Positions 45,262 to 56,957 of a stretch of DNA of 64,000 bases are shown one piece after another. The translations under genes and the position numbers were made by a program. Each line of letters opens with the position of its first letter. The stretch's first letter is position 1. The notes under the pieces are model-generated. The model searched no databases and had not been told where the DNA came from. It worked only from the letters and a program-made list of their open reading frames with translations. Origin of the DNA: Marsupella aquatica (lineage: Eukaryota; Marchantiophyta); contig OZ316892.1 of the NCBI GenBank assembly GCA_973895155.1, positions 4,774,001 through 4,838,000 on the forward strand. The letters are read 5' to 3'.

Positions 45262-45693
45262 CTAAACATCATATTGACCCTCCAATATATGTATGGGCTG
45301 CTCTGGCTCTTCACTTGGTTCAGCATCATCTGAAGATGAAGTTCCAAATTCTTTTGCACGTGCAACTGAAGTTGCTATTGGAGCATCAAGATCAAGTCCA
45401 ACCCTACTTCCATCAAAATTCTCTCCATATTTGCATATGATAATGTGCAGCTCAAGATTAAGTTGATCCTTAAACCACACACCATTCGCATTGAGAGACA
45501 AACCAGTTCTGATCATTGACTTTTGTGCATAAGACACATGTTTGTCAACTAAATTGTTCACCTCAGCTACAGAGTCACTTGCCAATTTTAGAAACCAATG
45601 CTTGCCTGGATTGAGCAATTTACCAGAAGTACCCTCTATCCCAATCCCCACCCATTGTCCAGCAAGCAGCATATCTGCCTTTTCCCTTCCCAC
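45262..45693 (-). CDS. unrecognised ORF fragment
   Basis: Open frame of 144 codons whose text looks protein-like (MLLAGQWVGIGIEGTSGKLL, WFLKLASDSVAEVNNLVDKH, ending in an acidic DDAEPSEEPEQP tail). There is no ATG at its 5' border; the first in-frame ATG is at ADML. I recognise no family. It may be an exon of a host gene or part of a decayed mobile element. A neighbouring minus ORF at 45910-45725 could belong with it. Confidence 0.35.
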   Translation of the reverse strand: MGREKADMLLAGQWVGIGIEGTSGKLLNPGKHWFLKLASDSVAEVNNLVDKHVSYAQKSMIRTGLSLNANGVWFKDQLNLELHIIICKYGENFDGSRVGLDLDAPIATSVARAKEFGTSSSDDAEPSEEPEQPIHILEGQYDV

Positions 45694-45910
45694 CTCTTTG
45701 TCCGGGCATTTTTAATTTTTGAAATCACAAAATAATCACATGGTTAGCAAACATAAGTTGAATTTGTTGGAAGATACTTAATTTCTGTGATAATCTCATC
45801 CAAAGGTGCCAACACTCCTGGTGTTTGGTTGTTTCCATTGTAATTGTCCAGCCATTGAACCTTAACTCTCCCTTGATTATCTGGTTTGTTTGCTCTTCAT
45901 TCAGGAACAA

Positions 45911-47105
45911 CAGAGAAATCTAACAGTGATTGTTCTGGCATCCTCAAGACAAGAACTTGAATGGCTTTCAAGAACAAGACATATTTGCAACAAAGGAAAG
46001 ATAAGGAGAAAAAGCATGTCATGGAGCACATTACCAGTGGCAACAATTACATTCTGAAGCTATTCTTGTGAATATCTAATGAAAATTCTTGCTTAGTGTA
46101 TTACTTGACATTTTGGGTTTTAAAATTATTTTAATAATTTCATTTTTATTCCACATGATCCCCGCGGATGGGGAGAGCCAGCAGGCTATAAAGGCATAGT
46201 ACCTGGTAAGGCAAAGAGGCCAATAAAACCAGAAAGGAAAGCAAAAGAAGCGGTCGGCATGATTGTCCGTCCCACCAACACCAGCGGGAAGCATGCCATT
46301 GTCACATACTCTCAGCCCAGAAAAACCAACACGGGTATTCAGCATAGGTTATCCAATAACATCTACCATAGTGATAGGGTTTGTCATCTTGTTAGTCAAG
46401 CAAGAGACCTATCAACACAAGGAGGAGCATGGCAACATTGTGTGTTGGGGTACAAATATTCCCAGATCTGTCTAACAGCCAAGATTTTTGGGCCAAAAGC
46501 AACAAGTGTCGATCACTATTCTCTGTGTACCTAAATCAGCCTAAGAGAAGTAACGAATGTTCATAAAAGGCACCTTCTCCGGCTCATAAAAGTCTCATAT
46601 GCGTACTCCCAGGAGCATGGTTGCTCCAACAGCAGTTAGATGATCCAAAGTTTCAAACAAAATTGATTGTTGATTAAAAAGATGGGGTTTAGATGGATCA
46701 AAGACTTGCCCATTCCATGCCAACCATACATTCCACAGTACCTAGTGATCAGAAACAGCCTTAGTGTGTGATGGTGCCTGGATCTCTGAAGGTTGAGCAG
46801 TAAGCCAACCAGCTTTTGTCATTTTAAACTAGGGGTGACAATAAATAGTCACAACCAGGGCTTACACAATAAATAGTATGTATGATACTAATTTTGGTTG
46901 ATACTAATTATTGTAAAGAGTGCAGCTACAGAACCTTGGACATAAGTTGACACCTTCAATGTGTTTTTGCTGGTTATAGCCTGAGGTTCCTTCGGACGTC
47001 TTTCTGGGCTTCTTTGCAACAACTATGAAGTCGTTGTCTAGGCCCGTGATTGTTTAATACATTCACACAGCATCCGTATAAAAATACTGCCACCCCAGTT
47101 ATTCT
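45911..47105. other. intergenic, no gene recognised
   Basis: AT-rich, with short ORFs only. Nothing supports a gene or an element. Confidence 0.45.
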
Positions 47106-47720
47106 GTAGTTAGACTCAGTATAATGTTTATCAATTGCTTCACGTTCGTGATAAGATAGTCTTTCGTTCATCGGCCATTCCATAGAAGTGATAAGATAGT
47201 CTTTCGTTCATCGGCCATTCCATAGAAGTGATCACATTCTCTATAACTGAGTAGTAATTACTAATTTGAAAGGTCCATTGGCACACCCCTGGTGGTGCAT
47301 CGACAGGGTTCTATAATTATATTCAGTATAATTTCTGTCAATTGCTTCAAGCACGTGATAAGATACACTCTTTTTCCTCTGTCGTTCTATAGAAATGATC
47401 ACATTCTATAGAACTGAATTGTAATTGCTACTTTCAAAGGCCCATAGAACACCCCTGGTGGCATCAACAGCGTCGCAATTGTGCGAGGGTGAAAGTAGTC
47501 CGTAGCTGTGACTTTGAGATATGCGCCAGAAACGGCTTGGGTGAGGTAGGACGGAAATGCACCGGTAATGCTTCAGAGACCAGGGACATTAGGACACCCC
47601 TGGTGGTGCATAAACAGGGCTGCAATTGTGCAGGGCGAAAGTACTCCGTGACTTCAGCAGGATATGTGCCAAAAACAGCTTGGGTGACAAGGGGGTAATG
47701 CACCCATTATGCTTCAGAGA
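47106..47720. repeat. two degenerate tandem duplications
   Basis: A first pair of units of about 225 bp (47106-47330 and 47330-47455, the second truncated) shares CAGTATAAT...GTCAATTGCTTCA...GTGATAAGATA and ends CACCCCTGGTGG. A second pair of about 130 bp (47450-47590 and 47590-47720) shares GCAATTGTGC, CAGAAACGGCTTGGGTGA and AATGCTTCAGAGACC. The 38-bp block GATAGTCTTTCGTTCATCGG... is also duplicated in tandem at about 47152-47226. Confidence 0.7.
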
Positions 47721-47954
47721 CAAGGGGCAGGAACTCTGTGTCGTGACCACCAGCTTGGCCTCGGAATGACTTGGCAGCACAGAGATACTCCGTGCAACGC
47801 CCGCCATTGGCACTGTGAAGTGCAACTCGTACGTAGTGGAAGATTGGTGCTACCACCGAGACCTGCCCAGAGAGAGTCTGAAGGCGAATGGGAGGGGCTG
47901 TGAATCCCATTCAAACCAAATAAGTAAGTAATTACTAGAAAGTAACAAATCATT

Positions 47955-50400
47955 GACTGATCTATGTGATGGTCTTTAGTTCGACGATACTCTTTTAATT
48001 CTGTTCCTCAACTTCGACTTCTTGCACCTGGTAGCAGCTACATTTCCATGTTTTAGAGACATACGCTTGTGCGGAAGAATTTCTCTTTGGTAAGTGTGTC
48101 CCTCTCTGCTCTCTGTCCCGTGCTCCAATTGGAGGTTTGTGAACTGTGGAATCAAATGTCTAAACCTGCTCCGAGAGACTCTCTAAACCCTAAACCCTAA
48201 AGCTTTACAAAAACAAAGACCGTCTCAATCCATTCCTTCATTCTAAATCGCCTATTTCTTTCAGCTGCCATGACAGAATCTGAATTCTCGCAGCAACCAC
48301 AACACATCTCCTAAGAGAGATAGGTTTTAGCTATATTTGACAATGAACTCACACTCACTGTGAGTCAGCTCCTGATACAAATCTTTCACTCACATATTGT
48401 CCCTCGGTATCTCCTAGTTGATCCAATTTCGATTCCACTTCACTCTTCCTCTCGAGAAAGAAAAATTGCGGGTCAAATATACATGAGCACTCCAGATTCT
48501 GCCAAATTGCTGCCGGTGCGAGGTCCTAAAAGGCAGGTCAGGTTAAGCACCATCTCTTATCACTCTAACAAGAATGAAAATACAACTGCAGACCCAAAAT
48601 CCACACGCAATTACATAAGAACAACTCGGAGAGAGGATTCCGGGATAGCTACCGTATCACCAGGAGAAAGTTCATCATAGGAAAGAGCGGAGGCTATGCC
48701 AAGACAACGTTCCAGCCTATGAGCCCACGTCTTAGGGTTCCGTCATTCGCCATACATCACAGACAACCTGTTGGGAAACACTTTACCTCCTCTCTGTATG
48801 AAAGTCATTGGAAACGTGAATGGACTCACTGGGGCATAGTTCGTTCACACTTTGGAAGAGCGTCCCTCACCATCTGTCCTACCATGCCTTGCAGCTCCTC
48901 GACTGAATCACTTGCTGTGTCGGGTTGTCTCTTTTTGTCTTTTTCTTTTTCTTTTCAACTGAAGCCCTATTTAAGACTTCATCTTTTTCCAATCCCAATC
49001 CTTGTCAGCAAATTGATCACGACACAATATCTTTGAACAGTCTAGTGCTTTCCCTTGTCTATATCTGTCGCCTGAGATGTTCCTATACGTTTGCTCCAGT
49101 CAGAATTCAGAGGTGTGATGGAATTCGTCTTACTTAATTCTCAACCTTGCGGGGATTTTATCTGACTCCTTGTAGGTCGTATTGGCTCCTTCTTTTGAGG
49201 CTTCTAAATCTGAAGCTATTTTGGGGACTTCTTCTCCACTTCCCAGAATTCCAGATCACTAGCAGAAATCAACCTGATGAATCTGATCTACCTTTGCTGT
49301 GATCACATGGGAAGGAGACCTTAGTTCTCAAATTCAAAAGCTATTCAAGATTGCACATCCCAGGATGGCGAGCCCCATGTTGCAACTCAGACGAAAATCT
49401 CTCCGTTGGGTCCCAGGAGGGATGTAACACATGTGACTACGACACCTAAGGGGACTGTCAAGCCTCTTATGTATAGTAGAAGACCATGTTGCACGGTGTG
49501 TAATTTACTGTTTGAACATGACTATCCAGCTCTCACTAACGGCACTGAAGATGACCCGGTCTCCAGAGATCAAAGAATCGAGACTCATCAGTGGACCCAA
49601 TTACCCCAGGTAGAACAATTTGGCTTTGGGCACCCTTTGTCTGGAGAAAGTATTGAAAAGAGATTTCGCAGCAACCAAGTCCACTTCACAGAGAAAATTC
49701 AGTTTATCAAGCTGCAGCAGAGATGCACCAACTCCGACAAAGACAACCAGCGGAAACTGAGATGCTTGCGAACAGGAAACCTTGAACTGTATTTCTATTC
49801 TCAAGAACATCAAAATCCTTCAACCGACATAAACACTACGGTGGCAATCACAATTTGAAACGCAACAGGCTAAGTCTCTATACGAAAAGGTACATCATAC
49901 TACAAGTGAAAAGAGTCGTTGCACCACAAGACAGAACCTGTGTCCATATGCGTCTGCCCAGCCAGTATTCATGGCAGGACAGGCCCGTGTACCGTGCACT
50001 GGAGCTCTGGCCTCTGTTCGTTGAACACAAGTCTGTGTGGATCACTTGCTCATCTGGAAGGGTTGGAAATGAAGTCAGCAATTGAGATCTCGGTAAGGCA
50101 TCTGACCATAACAATTGTCATGAACTGTGAGCAACCTTCAAAATTGACGATTTATGTCCCATAATTACTCACTGTTTGCAACCTGTCCAGAAGCCATTAT
50201 TCATCTCGGCATCAACCTCCCAAAATATCTGGTAATTGCTCTTCGGCTGCCTGCAACAGTCATGTGTCATAAATATTTAGTTCAACCCTGTTCAAGGTGA
50301 GAAGATTTAAGCTCTTGCCTCTAAGGTCAATGTGATGTTTTTTAGTTTTTTTATTATGTATCTCCATTCAGGCTCTTCATATGTTTGCCATTGACACTCT
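47955..50400. other. intergenic, ORFs without recognised domains
   Basis: Contains AAACCCTAAACCCTAAA at 48184-48200, a very short telomere-like stretch. ORFs at 48360-48680 and 49406-49858 (plus) have mixed composition, no recognised domain and, for the second, no ATG start. They may be remnants of old elements. Confidence 0.4.
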
Positions 50401-50416
50401 AACAGTCATCATACAA

Positions 50417-50761
50417 TCAGAATTGATACTGGTCTTTCTCCACTAAGTGCTGCTCTACTCTAGGGCAAACAGTCTCAACCCCTGGTCCCAAGACTGGCTC
50501 ATCATGGTGGAACATTATACAGGCACACCTCTGCAATCTACTGTGTCCATCCCGCCTATATATATCCCCTGGGTGCACTCCACATTTTGGGCAAAAATCC
50601 TCACAACTGTGGATACAGGCAGAGTAGCAGATTTGCTTTGGTTGTAACACTCCATTATCGACTGCCACAATACAAAAACCTATGGGCAAGGGTGGAGCAT
50701 CTAGAGTAATGGGCCGACTGTACATGTATGCCTGCATGTATGTACAGGCAAAAACTCCCAT
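50417..50761 (-). CDS. Cys-rich ORF downstream of the decayed PHD gene
   Basis: Open frame of about 115 codons with CEDFCPKCGVHPGDIYRRDG and CACIMFHHDEPVLG, a possible zinc-binding segment. It lies on the same strand about 570 bp downstream of the EDM2-like pseudogene and may be a 3' exon of it. No family is recognised. Confidence 0.35.
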   Translation of the reverse strand: MGVFACTYMQAYMYSRPITLDAPPLPIGFCIVAVDNGVLQPKQICYSACIHSCEDFCPKCGVHPGDIYRRDGHSRLQRCACIMFHHDEPVLGPGVETVCPRVEQHLVEKDQYQF

Positions 50762-50939
50762 TGCACAGCAAAACTGGCAGGGACCAACTTCATTCCACCA
50801 GCTTCAGGCGTAGCCTCTCAGCTCTGCCTTCAAGGTCAGCTCCCAAGCTGCAGCGCGTCCTTGGTATTACTGTGACAAATACAAGAAGCAATAGTTTATC
50901 CAACCCAAACACTTCAATGAATTTCACGCAACAATTAAG

Positions 50940-51160
50940 GGTTCAACTATTTCATACAATCAGATAGTGCAGTCCATTTGAGTTTAGTCCATCAGACAGT
51001 GTAGTCCACTTCATACAATCAGACAATTTAGTCCACTTCATACAATCAGACAATTTAGTCCATTTCATACAATCTAGTCCACTTCATACAATGAGACAGT
51101 TTAGTCCATTTCATACAATCATCCTGCTTTAGTCCATTTCAGTGAAGTCCATTGAATCCA
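50940..51160. repeat. minisatellite of TTAGTCCA(C/T)TTCATACAATCAGACA units
   Basis: About seven degenerate copies with a period near 25-30 bp and some truncated units. Noncoding. Confidence 0.8.
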
Positions 51161-51334
51161 ACTTGACACTTCACTCCATTTTCATCCAACCATAAACTCT
51201 GGTGCTCCATCGTACCCCTTTAGTCCATTTTTTATGTCCAGTATACTTCCATAAGTCCTTAATTAGCCCATTTTAAGTTCAGTATACTTTGTACTATGCA
51301 GTGTTTTCTACACAACTGAACTAAGGCTTATGAT

Positions 51335-52342
51335 CTATTTGAAATCATGAGGTGGCACATCAGAACCCTCTGGTATGACATGGCGATTGTAGTACACCAT
51401 ACGCCATGGACCAATATCCCATATTTCTCTACCCTTCACCCCTCTCTTGAGGTGTATGTCTGCCTCTGGTCCCTCATCCCTGCACCATGCACGAGGGCAC
51501 CTACGACACTGGAAAATTCCCAGATGCCATCCCGATACTCCTTGCAAACATCACAATAATGCCTTGGGCATATCAGCGTAGCGGGATGTGCATCTGAGTT
51601 CTCTGCGTACCCCATGAGAGGCAACTCCCTTGCCCTCAATATGGTCCGCAGACAACCCACATGATAAAAGGACAAGCAGTCATCCTGTGCACACTGGACC
51701 AAAAGGGCTCATCTGTAGTGGGCTTTAGGGTTCGGCCTCGGGGGGTTAACTAAGTGTATATTTGGGGGTACCACGTGCGATCCTAGCCTAATATAAATAG
51801 GCCTATTTTATAAAGAAAATATTCCAAGAATATTCTCTAGCTATTTTCAATATTAATAACCTATTTTACTTTATAAAAAATATATATTAGAGAATATTCT
51901 ATAAACATGAGTTTATAATACCTTCTTTTGCCTCCTATGCTTTTTAAAAATTTAGTTAAGTTCTATCCAAAATACCTATTTTGGATCGCACGTGGTTCCT
52001 AAGATTTTTTATAGTTAACCCCCCGAGGGTTCGGCCAAGTAGTCCACCAGCAAAGCAATGACCTCGATTCTGCTGACAGAGGTCACAAAGCCACTCCTTG
52101 GCCCAATCATGCCCTCTAGAAATGGCAATTCGTGTGCACTCAGGCCCATGGCCATCAGGCTCCTCAGGATCCTGCCCATCAACTAAGTAATGGAAATGAC
52201 GACTGCAAGGCCCATCGCAGAACAAAATTGTACCTCCCTCATCACATTGAAAACAACAAGGGGGATCCATGCAAAGGTGCTCTTTATGGGCAAACTTTGG
52301 ATCCAGCCAGGTAGCAGCAGCCCCTGCCATGCCCGATGTCAT
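51335..52342 (-). pseudogene. second EDM2-like PHD gene, interrupted by a small transposon
   Basis: Minus-strand pieces 52342-52035, 51729-51436 and 51547-51335 follow the same order as the PHD gene at 17851-18600. They are PHD finger CFQCDEGGTILFCDGPCSRHFHY...WLCDLCQQNRGHC, then CAQDDCLSFYHVGCL, CPRHYCDVC, CRRCPRAWC and a YYNRHVIPEG tail. A 293-bp element with its own 6-bp duplication splits it at 51736-52028. Even without that insert, one T missing in the run near 51707 and a further shift near 51514 break the frame. It is therefore a pseudogene, or a very divergent multi-exon gene with introns I cannot see. It diverges clearly from the other copy and is not a recent duplicate. No transposase remnant lies beside it. 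Confidence 0.75.
51736..52028. mobile_element. 293-bp MITE of the 6-bp-duplication transposon family
   Basis: Both ends read CCTCGGGGGGTTAACT inward, followed about 33 bp in by ACCACGTGCGATCC. This is the same two-block layout, 2-bp spacer offset and inner CACGTGCGA as in the 10.8-kb transposon. GTTCGG flanks both sides (51730-51735 and 52029-52034). The interior is AT-rich and noncoding. It is evidently a non-autonomous relative mobilised by a transposase like the one at 12775-17351; that link rests on the termini and the 6-bp duplication. Confidence 0.9.
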
Positions 52343-52344
52343 GT

Positions 52345-54600
52345 GTGGATCTGCACAATTACCTGGAATATTACAACAAATCTATGGAGAGGGACAAGGC
52401 ACAAACATGAAGACCCGCATGAAGAGCGTATGTGTAGTGTACTTACCGTGAGAGAGAACAAAGTAGAAATCAGGAGATGTCCCGCCCACTCAGTCTCACG
52501 GAGTACAATAACTTAACTTGGCACTGGTTTATGTGTGCTCTGCACAAAGAGCAAAAAAGTTAAACATGGTTGGTTGAGAGAAAATCGAGGAATGGATTGC
52601 CTCTCTCAAAATTTGTTGACTCACACGTATTGACTATCTATTCGTCTTCTATCAAAGTTGTTGAGAAATAAACAAAATAAAAAAGGCTCAACTGCAGTGG
52701 AATGGAAGGAAAGCAAAGTGGCGGCAGTCAGGCAGACTGGAAACAAAAGACTTTACAAGGGCTAAGGAGAAGCTAGCAAAAGAGAGTAAAGGGAAACTCC
52801 ACAACAAACAAAACACTTCAGAACCTAGCAAAATTGATGGACAACTGCACTTTTGGTCAACAAAGCTCCAAACATACAGACAAGGAAACTATCTCATAGG
52901 AGGGAAAAAATTATTGGGAAAGAGGCAGAGCAACAAGTGGAATGCAGACAAAAATGCAGGGCAAGTGGCCAAGGCATGGCAAAAGAAAAGTAATGTATTA
53001 GGCTGGACGGAACTTGAGGGTCATATTGTCTGTCAGATAAGTACAGATAGTACTAATGGAGACAAGATGGGAGTAAACAATGAATGACTACAAGGGAATG
53101 CGTCGAAGGTGTATCATGAAAAGAAAGATGTACTTATACACACCAGGAACCAGAAAATCCCTTCAAGCTAGAACACTGTTGTTTGACGATTGCTGCTGCT
53201 ACTACTGCTTTGCACCCACCCACTAGTTCACCCAGAGCTGCAGCATTCAACCTTGCAGCATCCAGCGGATAGAATGAGAAGTCACAGCAACTCCTAGTGC
53301 TTGCAGCAACTAGCAGCAAGTTGTAGTCGCTTGCAGCAATTTGCAGCAAGTCCCAACACCTCCCAGTGGCTCCCAACAACTCCAACAGCGCACCTCAGGA
53401 GCAGGAAATCACTTCAGATATGCAAGACCGATGGAGGTGCAACACACAGACAAAAAGCGGGACTCCAGCAAAACTAGTTCACATAATTGTACGCAGATAA
53501 GCAACGTAGACAAAGCCCAAATACTGTTTGACACACTGGGGATAAGATTGGTGGACTTACGCACTATGCATATGGCATGAAGCATGCCTTTAAGCGGTTC
53601 CGATTAAATAGTCACAACAGCAAACACAACATACCAATTATACAACCAATATTGGATCAATGCAACAGAAATGGATCTATACACATTGTCTGGTTAATTA
53701 AACTATGTGTGTGTGCTCTAAACAGAGAGCCAAAGTTAAACATGGTAGGCAGGTCAGTCGCAGGCCGCCCCAGCTCACAAGTCCCAAGTGAAACTGATGA
53801 CTAACCCAGAAAATAGAGCCTTACATCAAACGAAGTGAATCTTCGTCATAGTCACTTGGCGCTAATCGGTTCTTGAGAAACAATCAATAAAAGAGGAGAA
53901 AATTGGGAAACCATGGCTGCAAAGGGGGAGCAAAAGCGCTAAATGAGCAGCATGGCTGGTCGGGGGAATAAAAAATTCACTTCATAAAGCACATTGATGG
54001 AACAGAAATGATCCACTCATGTACCTTGATTGACACAAATATCTGCTCAATTCCATTGACTCCTAAACTCCATCGACACTTCAGCAAAAAAAATAGATAC
54101 ATCACTTCAATGATCTTCCCACATTGACATTTACCAAGGTCATCAATAAGCATTGAAGCACTTGGGAACAACTGCTAAACAAAGTGTATTCATGCGCAAC
54201 TGTAGCCACTCGAACTCAGAAGCAGCGCAGCTCACTCGCACTCCAACTCGGAAGCAAAAACCATGGGATACACTTCAGCTCGGAACAGCAATGCCAAGGA
54301 CAAATCGTAGGGCAGAAAACAGCAGGTGGATGGGGGATGGAGCAACCTCAAACAGATGTACACGGACTCAGACACAATTTGTAGCATCAGGAGATGAGCA
54401 ATGACATCAGTGCTCAGAATATACCAGATGCATCACATCTCAGAGGAAAGGAAAACAGAGTAGACCAATCAAGGGTCTATTTAAGTAGATGAAAAGTTCA
54501 CCACCTAGAGTTCACCTAAGTGCCTTATACACAGTCAAGCAAGGGAGGAACCCCTAAGATTAAAGAGTTTACTAGATCCTCTCTGCAATGCACTATCTAA
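52345..54600. other. spacer with no recognised gene
   Basis: Region upstream of the decayed PHD gene. It has a GCAGCAA(C/T)-rich stretch at about 53250-53400, slightly reminiscent of the repeats at 21.8-22.3 kb. No terminal CCTCG repeats were found, so no second large element can be delimited. Confidence 0.45.
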
Positions 54601-54621
54601 TCCGCAGGTCGATTTCAACTT

Positions 54622-55383
54622 CTAACAATCACTACTCTTCTTACTTGTGCCCTTAAAAGTGTCATGCGTTATGTTTCCAGAAGCTTCAATGCTATAGTTA
54701 ACCGCGCGTTCCTGTTTCTTAGAAGAGAGGGAAGTAGCTCCTGCCGACACCGCCGTGATATGATTCATGATCTCTGAAATTATTTGCATCGGATCAAATG
54801 AGAGACAGGGTGTTAACTCGAACACTTGTACATTCCTAGCATTCCACAAGTGCCACAGAACCTGATAAATTACGAAGGCCCGCAGTGACAATAGAGGTGA
54901 GCATCCCAGGATGGAGCACAACAGATCTACAATGCTCGTAAAGTTTCCGATAAGTTCTCCTCTCATCCATCTCTTCATCTCAGTCCAGACATTGAGAGCA
55001 TGCTTACAGTGGCAAAATAAGTGTGGTAAGGTTTCTATCCTTGAGGTGCACATTGTGCAACATCCATTAGATTTCCCGATCCGCAAGGCCCGAACACCAG
55101 AAAATAACCCCTGTGCAATAATTCGCCATATGAAGACCTTTGCTCTTGTTGAGAGGTCCAAAGACCACATCCCCTTCCACACTGAGCTCCATTCAGTCTC
55201 ATTAAGTGTCACATTCCAGATACGATTCAGCCTTTCCCAGTCAGAGCCTTTAGGTCGTAGCATCTCATACACCCTCAGATTTGTTGTGGTAAATCTCCTC
55301 ATCTCAGTCTCAGTGTCATTCCATCTCCAAAGTCGAGGAACAGCACCAGATTCCCTGCCCCTAACAGTAGAACAACAGATCAT
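54622..55383 (-). pseudogene. LINE remnant, C-terminal zinc-binding (zf-RVT) region
   Basis: ORF of 253 codons with the zf-RVT signature of plant LINE reverse transcriptases: W..WSLDLSTRAKVFIWRIIAQGLFSGVRAL, then CCTMCTSRIETLPHLFCHCKHALNVW and LWHLWNARN. No RT palm domain (YADD) is found upstream, so this is a 5'-truncated copy or fragment. LINEs are commonly truncated at the 5' end. No clear poly(A) tail or target duplication was seen. Confidence 0.85.
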
Positions 55384-55554
55384 ATTGTATATGACCCGAT
55401 GAAGGATCCGTCCAGTATATGTGGGTAAAAAGTTAGTAAATGAGGCTAGCAGTGTCCCGTGCTGATAAGCCGCGGAACTGGCCTTGGCAAGAGCGAAACC
55501 GGTGGGAATCGACTTGTTCAGGGCGGGTTCTTGGGTTTAGAGAGCCATGGGACG

Positions 55555-56175
55555 CACCACAACACATTTGAACTAACCATGTTTAAGAGTTAAAGTACAT
55601 CAATTTGCCAGCTTTGAGACACCCTAATAGCACAGCAGCACATTTGCACTAACCATGTTTAAGAGTTAAAGTACATCAAATTGCCAACTTTGAGACGCCC
55701 TATTATTATGAAGCGGGGCAACACATTTGCACTAACCATGTTTAAGAGTTAAAGTACATCAAATTGCCAGCTTTGAGACGCACTATTATTATGAAGCCCG
55801 GCAGCACATTTGCACTGACCATGTTTGAGAGGACGCACTATTATTATGAAGCACAGCAGCACATTTGCAGTGACCATGTTTAAGAGTTAAAGTACATCGA
55901 ATTGCCAGCTTTGAGATGCCCTGTTACTATGAAGCGCGGAAACACATTTGCACTAACCATGTCTAAGCTTTGAGAAGCCCTATTATTATTATGAATCGCG
56001 GCAAGACATTTGCACTAACCATGTCTAAGCTTTGAGAAGCCCTATTATTATTATGAATCGCGGCAAGACATTTGCACTAACCATGCTTAAGAGTTAAAGT
56101 ACATAAAATTGCCAGCTTTGAGAGGCCCTGTTATTATGAAGCGCGACAATACATTTGCACTAACCATGTTTAAGT
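55555..56175. repeat. tandem array of 55-85-bp units
   Basis: About nine copies of ACATTTGCACTAACCATG, most followed by TTTAAGAGTTAAAGTACATC, TGCCAGCTTTGAGA and CCCTATTATTATGAAGC. Unit length varies through internal deletions, and one 68-bp unit is duplicated exactly near 55960-56060. Noncoding. Confidence 0.9.
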
Positions 56176-56957
56176 GCACATGCCGATGCAGTGACAGTCC
56201 GAGCTTTCGTGGCGGGGGCCCTTTTGGGGAACCACACATTCCCGACTTACGCCCATCATTCCGGTAGCGTAAAACGTGTAAAACACTAAAACCTCAGATG
56301 AACAGAACAGCAGGAACAGCAGGTACAGCAGGTTTGAGACGCCCTGATGGAGCTCCAAGAGACATTGCCCAGGGAGGTTGCGTCGTTCAGCAATCCGCTC
56401 GGTGGGTCCGGAGCGGGAGAGGTGTTTGCTGAGTTGGGGAACACAAGCTTACTCCATAGAGTAGGCCCCCCTCGCTGTCTTCCAACCAGGGAAAAAGAGA
56501 TCCCCGATGATTGCTCTCCCCTTCGAATCGCGAAATGCGCGTCCAAAGAATGAAGTCGGGCATCTGAAAAGGGACCTGTGATCCATCCCCCGTCAACGAA
56601 GAATCGTTTATGGTGGTTGCTTGAAAACGTTTTGGTGATGTTGGTCCACAACAGATGGCGGAGGACGTTTCTGGAGACGTTCGATCGTTGAAATTTCTTC
56701 TGTACAGAGTTTGATTGAAGGAAGGTCCGCGAGAAAGCATGGCGGACGATAATTCTCGGACAGCGGAGGAATGACACGAACTAAGGGCATCACTGCGGCT
56801 CCTGTGATAGCATTTTGGTGCTCGTCGACGGACAAGGCCGACCAACTGAAGTTCCTCGTAAATTTCATCTTCTTTCGCTGATCAATTTACTTTTGACAAC
56901 GTAAGATCTTCGGACGAGATTCCAGGATTCTTTCAATAATGTTGATCCGTTGGGAGG
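56176..56957. other. upstream region with a decayed copy of the next gene's 5' end
   Basis: At 56770-56870 the sequence repeats, with about 225-bp spacing, the start of the downstream ORF: MTRTKGITAAPVIAFWCSS and DKADQLKF here, against MTGTMGVTTVPLPAFWFSS and EGDQLRR there. After this block the copies diverge and the upstream frame closes. The overlapping minus-strand frames at 56286-56868 are judged to be shadows. Confidence 0.5.

Noticed and set aside
48184-48200. Telomere or chromosome end
   Set aside because: Only two to three AAACCCT units here and near 25507; short interstitial matches are common.
50400-54600. A second full-length copy of the 10.8-kb transposon around the decayed PHD gene
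   Set aside because: No transposase remnant and no CCTCG terminal pair other than the 293-bp MITE were found.
56286-56868. Overlapping minus-strand ORFs upstream of the orphan gene
   Set aside because: Three mutually overlapping frames without domains; the region is a duplicated copy of plus-strand coding sequence.
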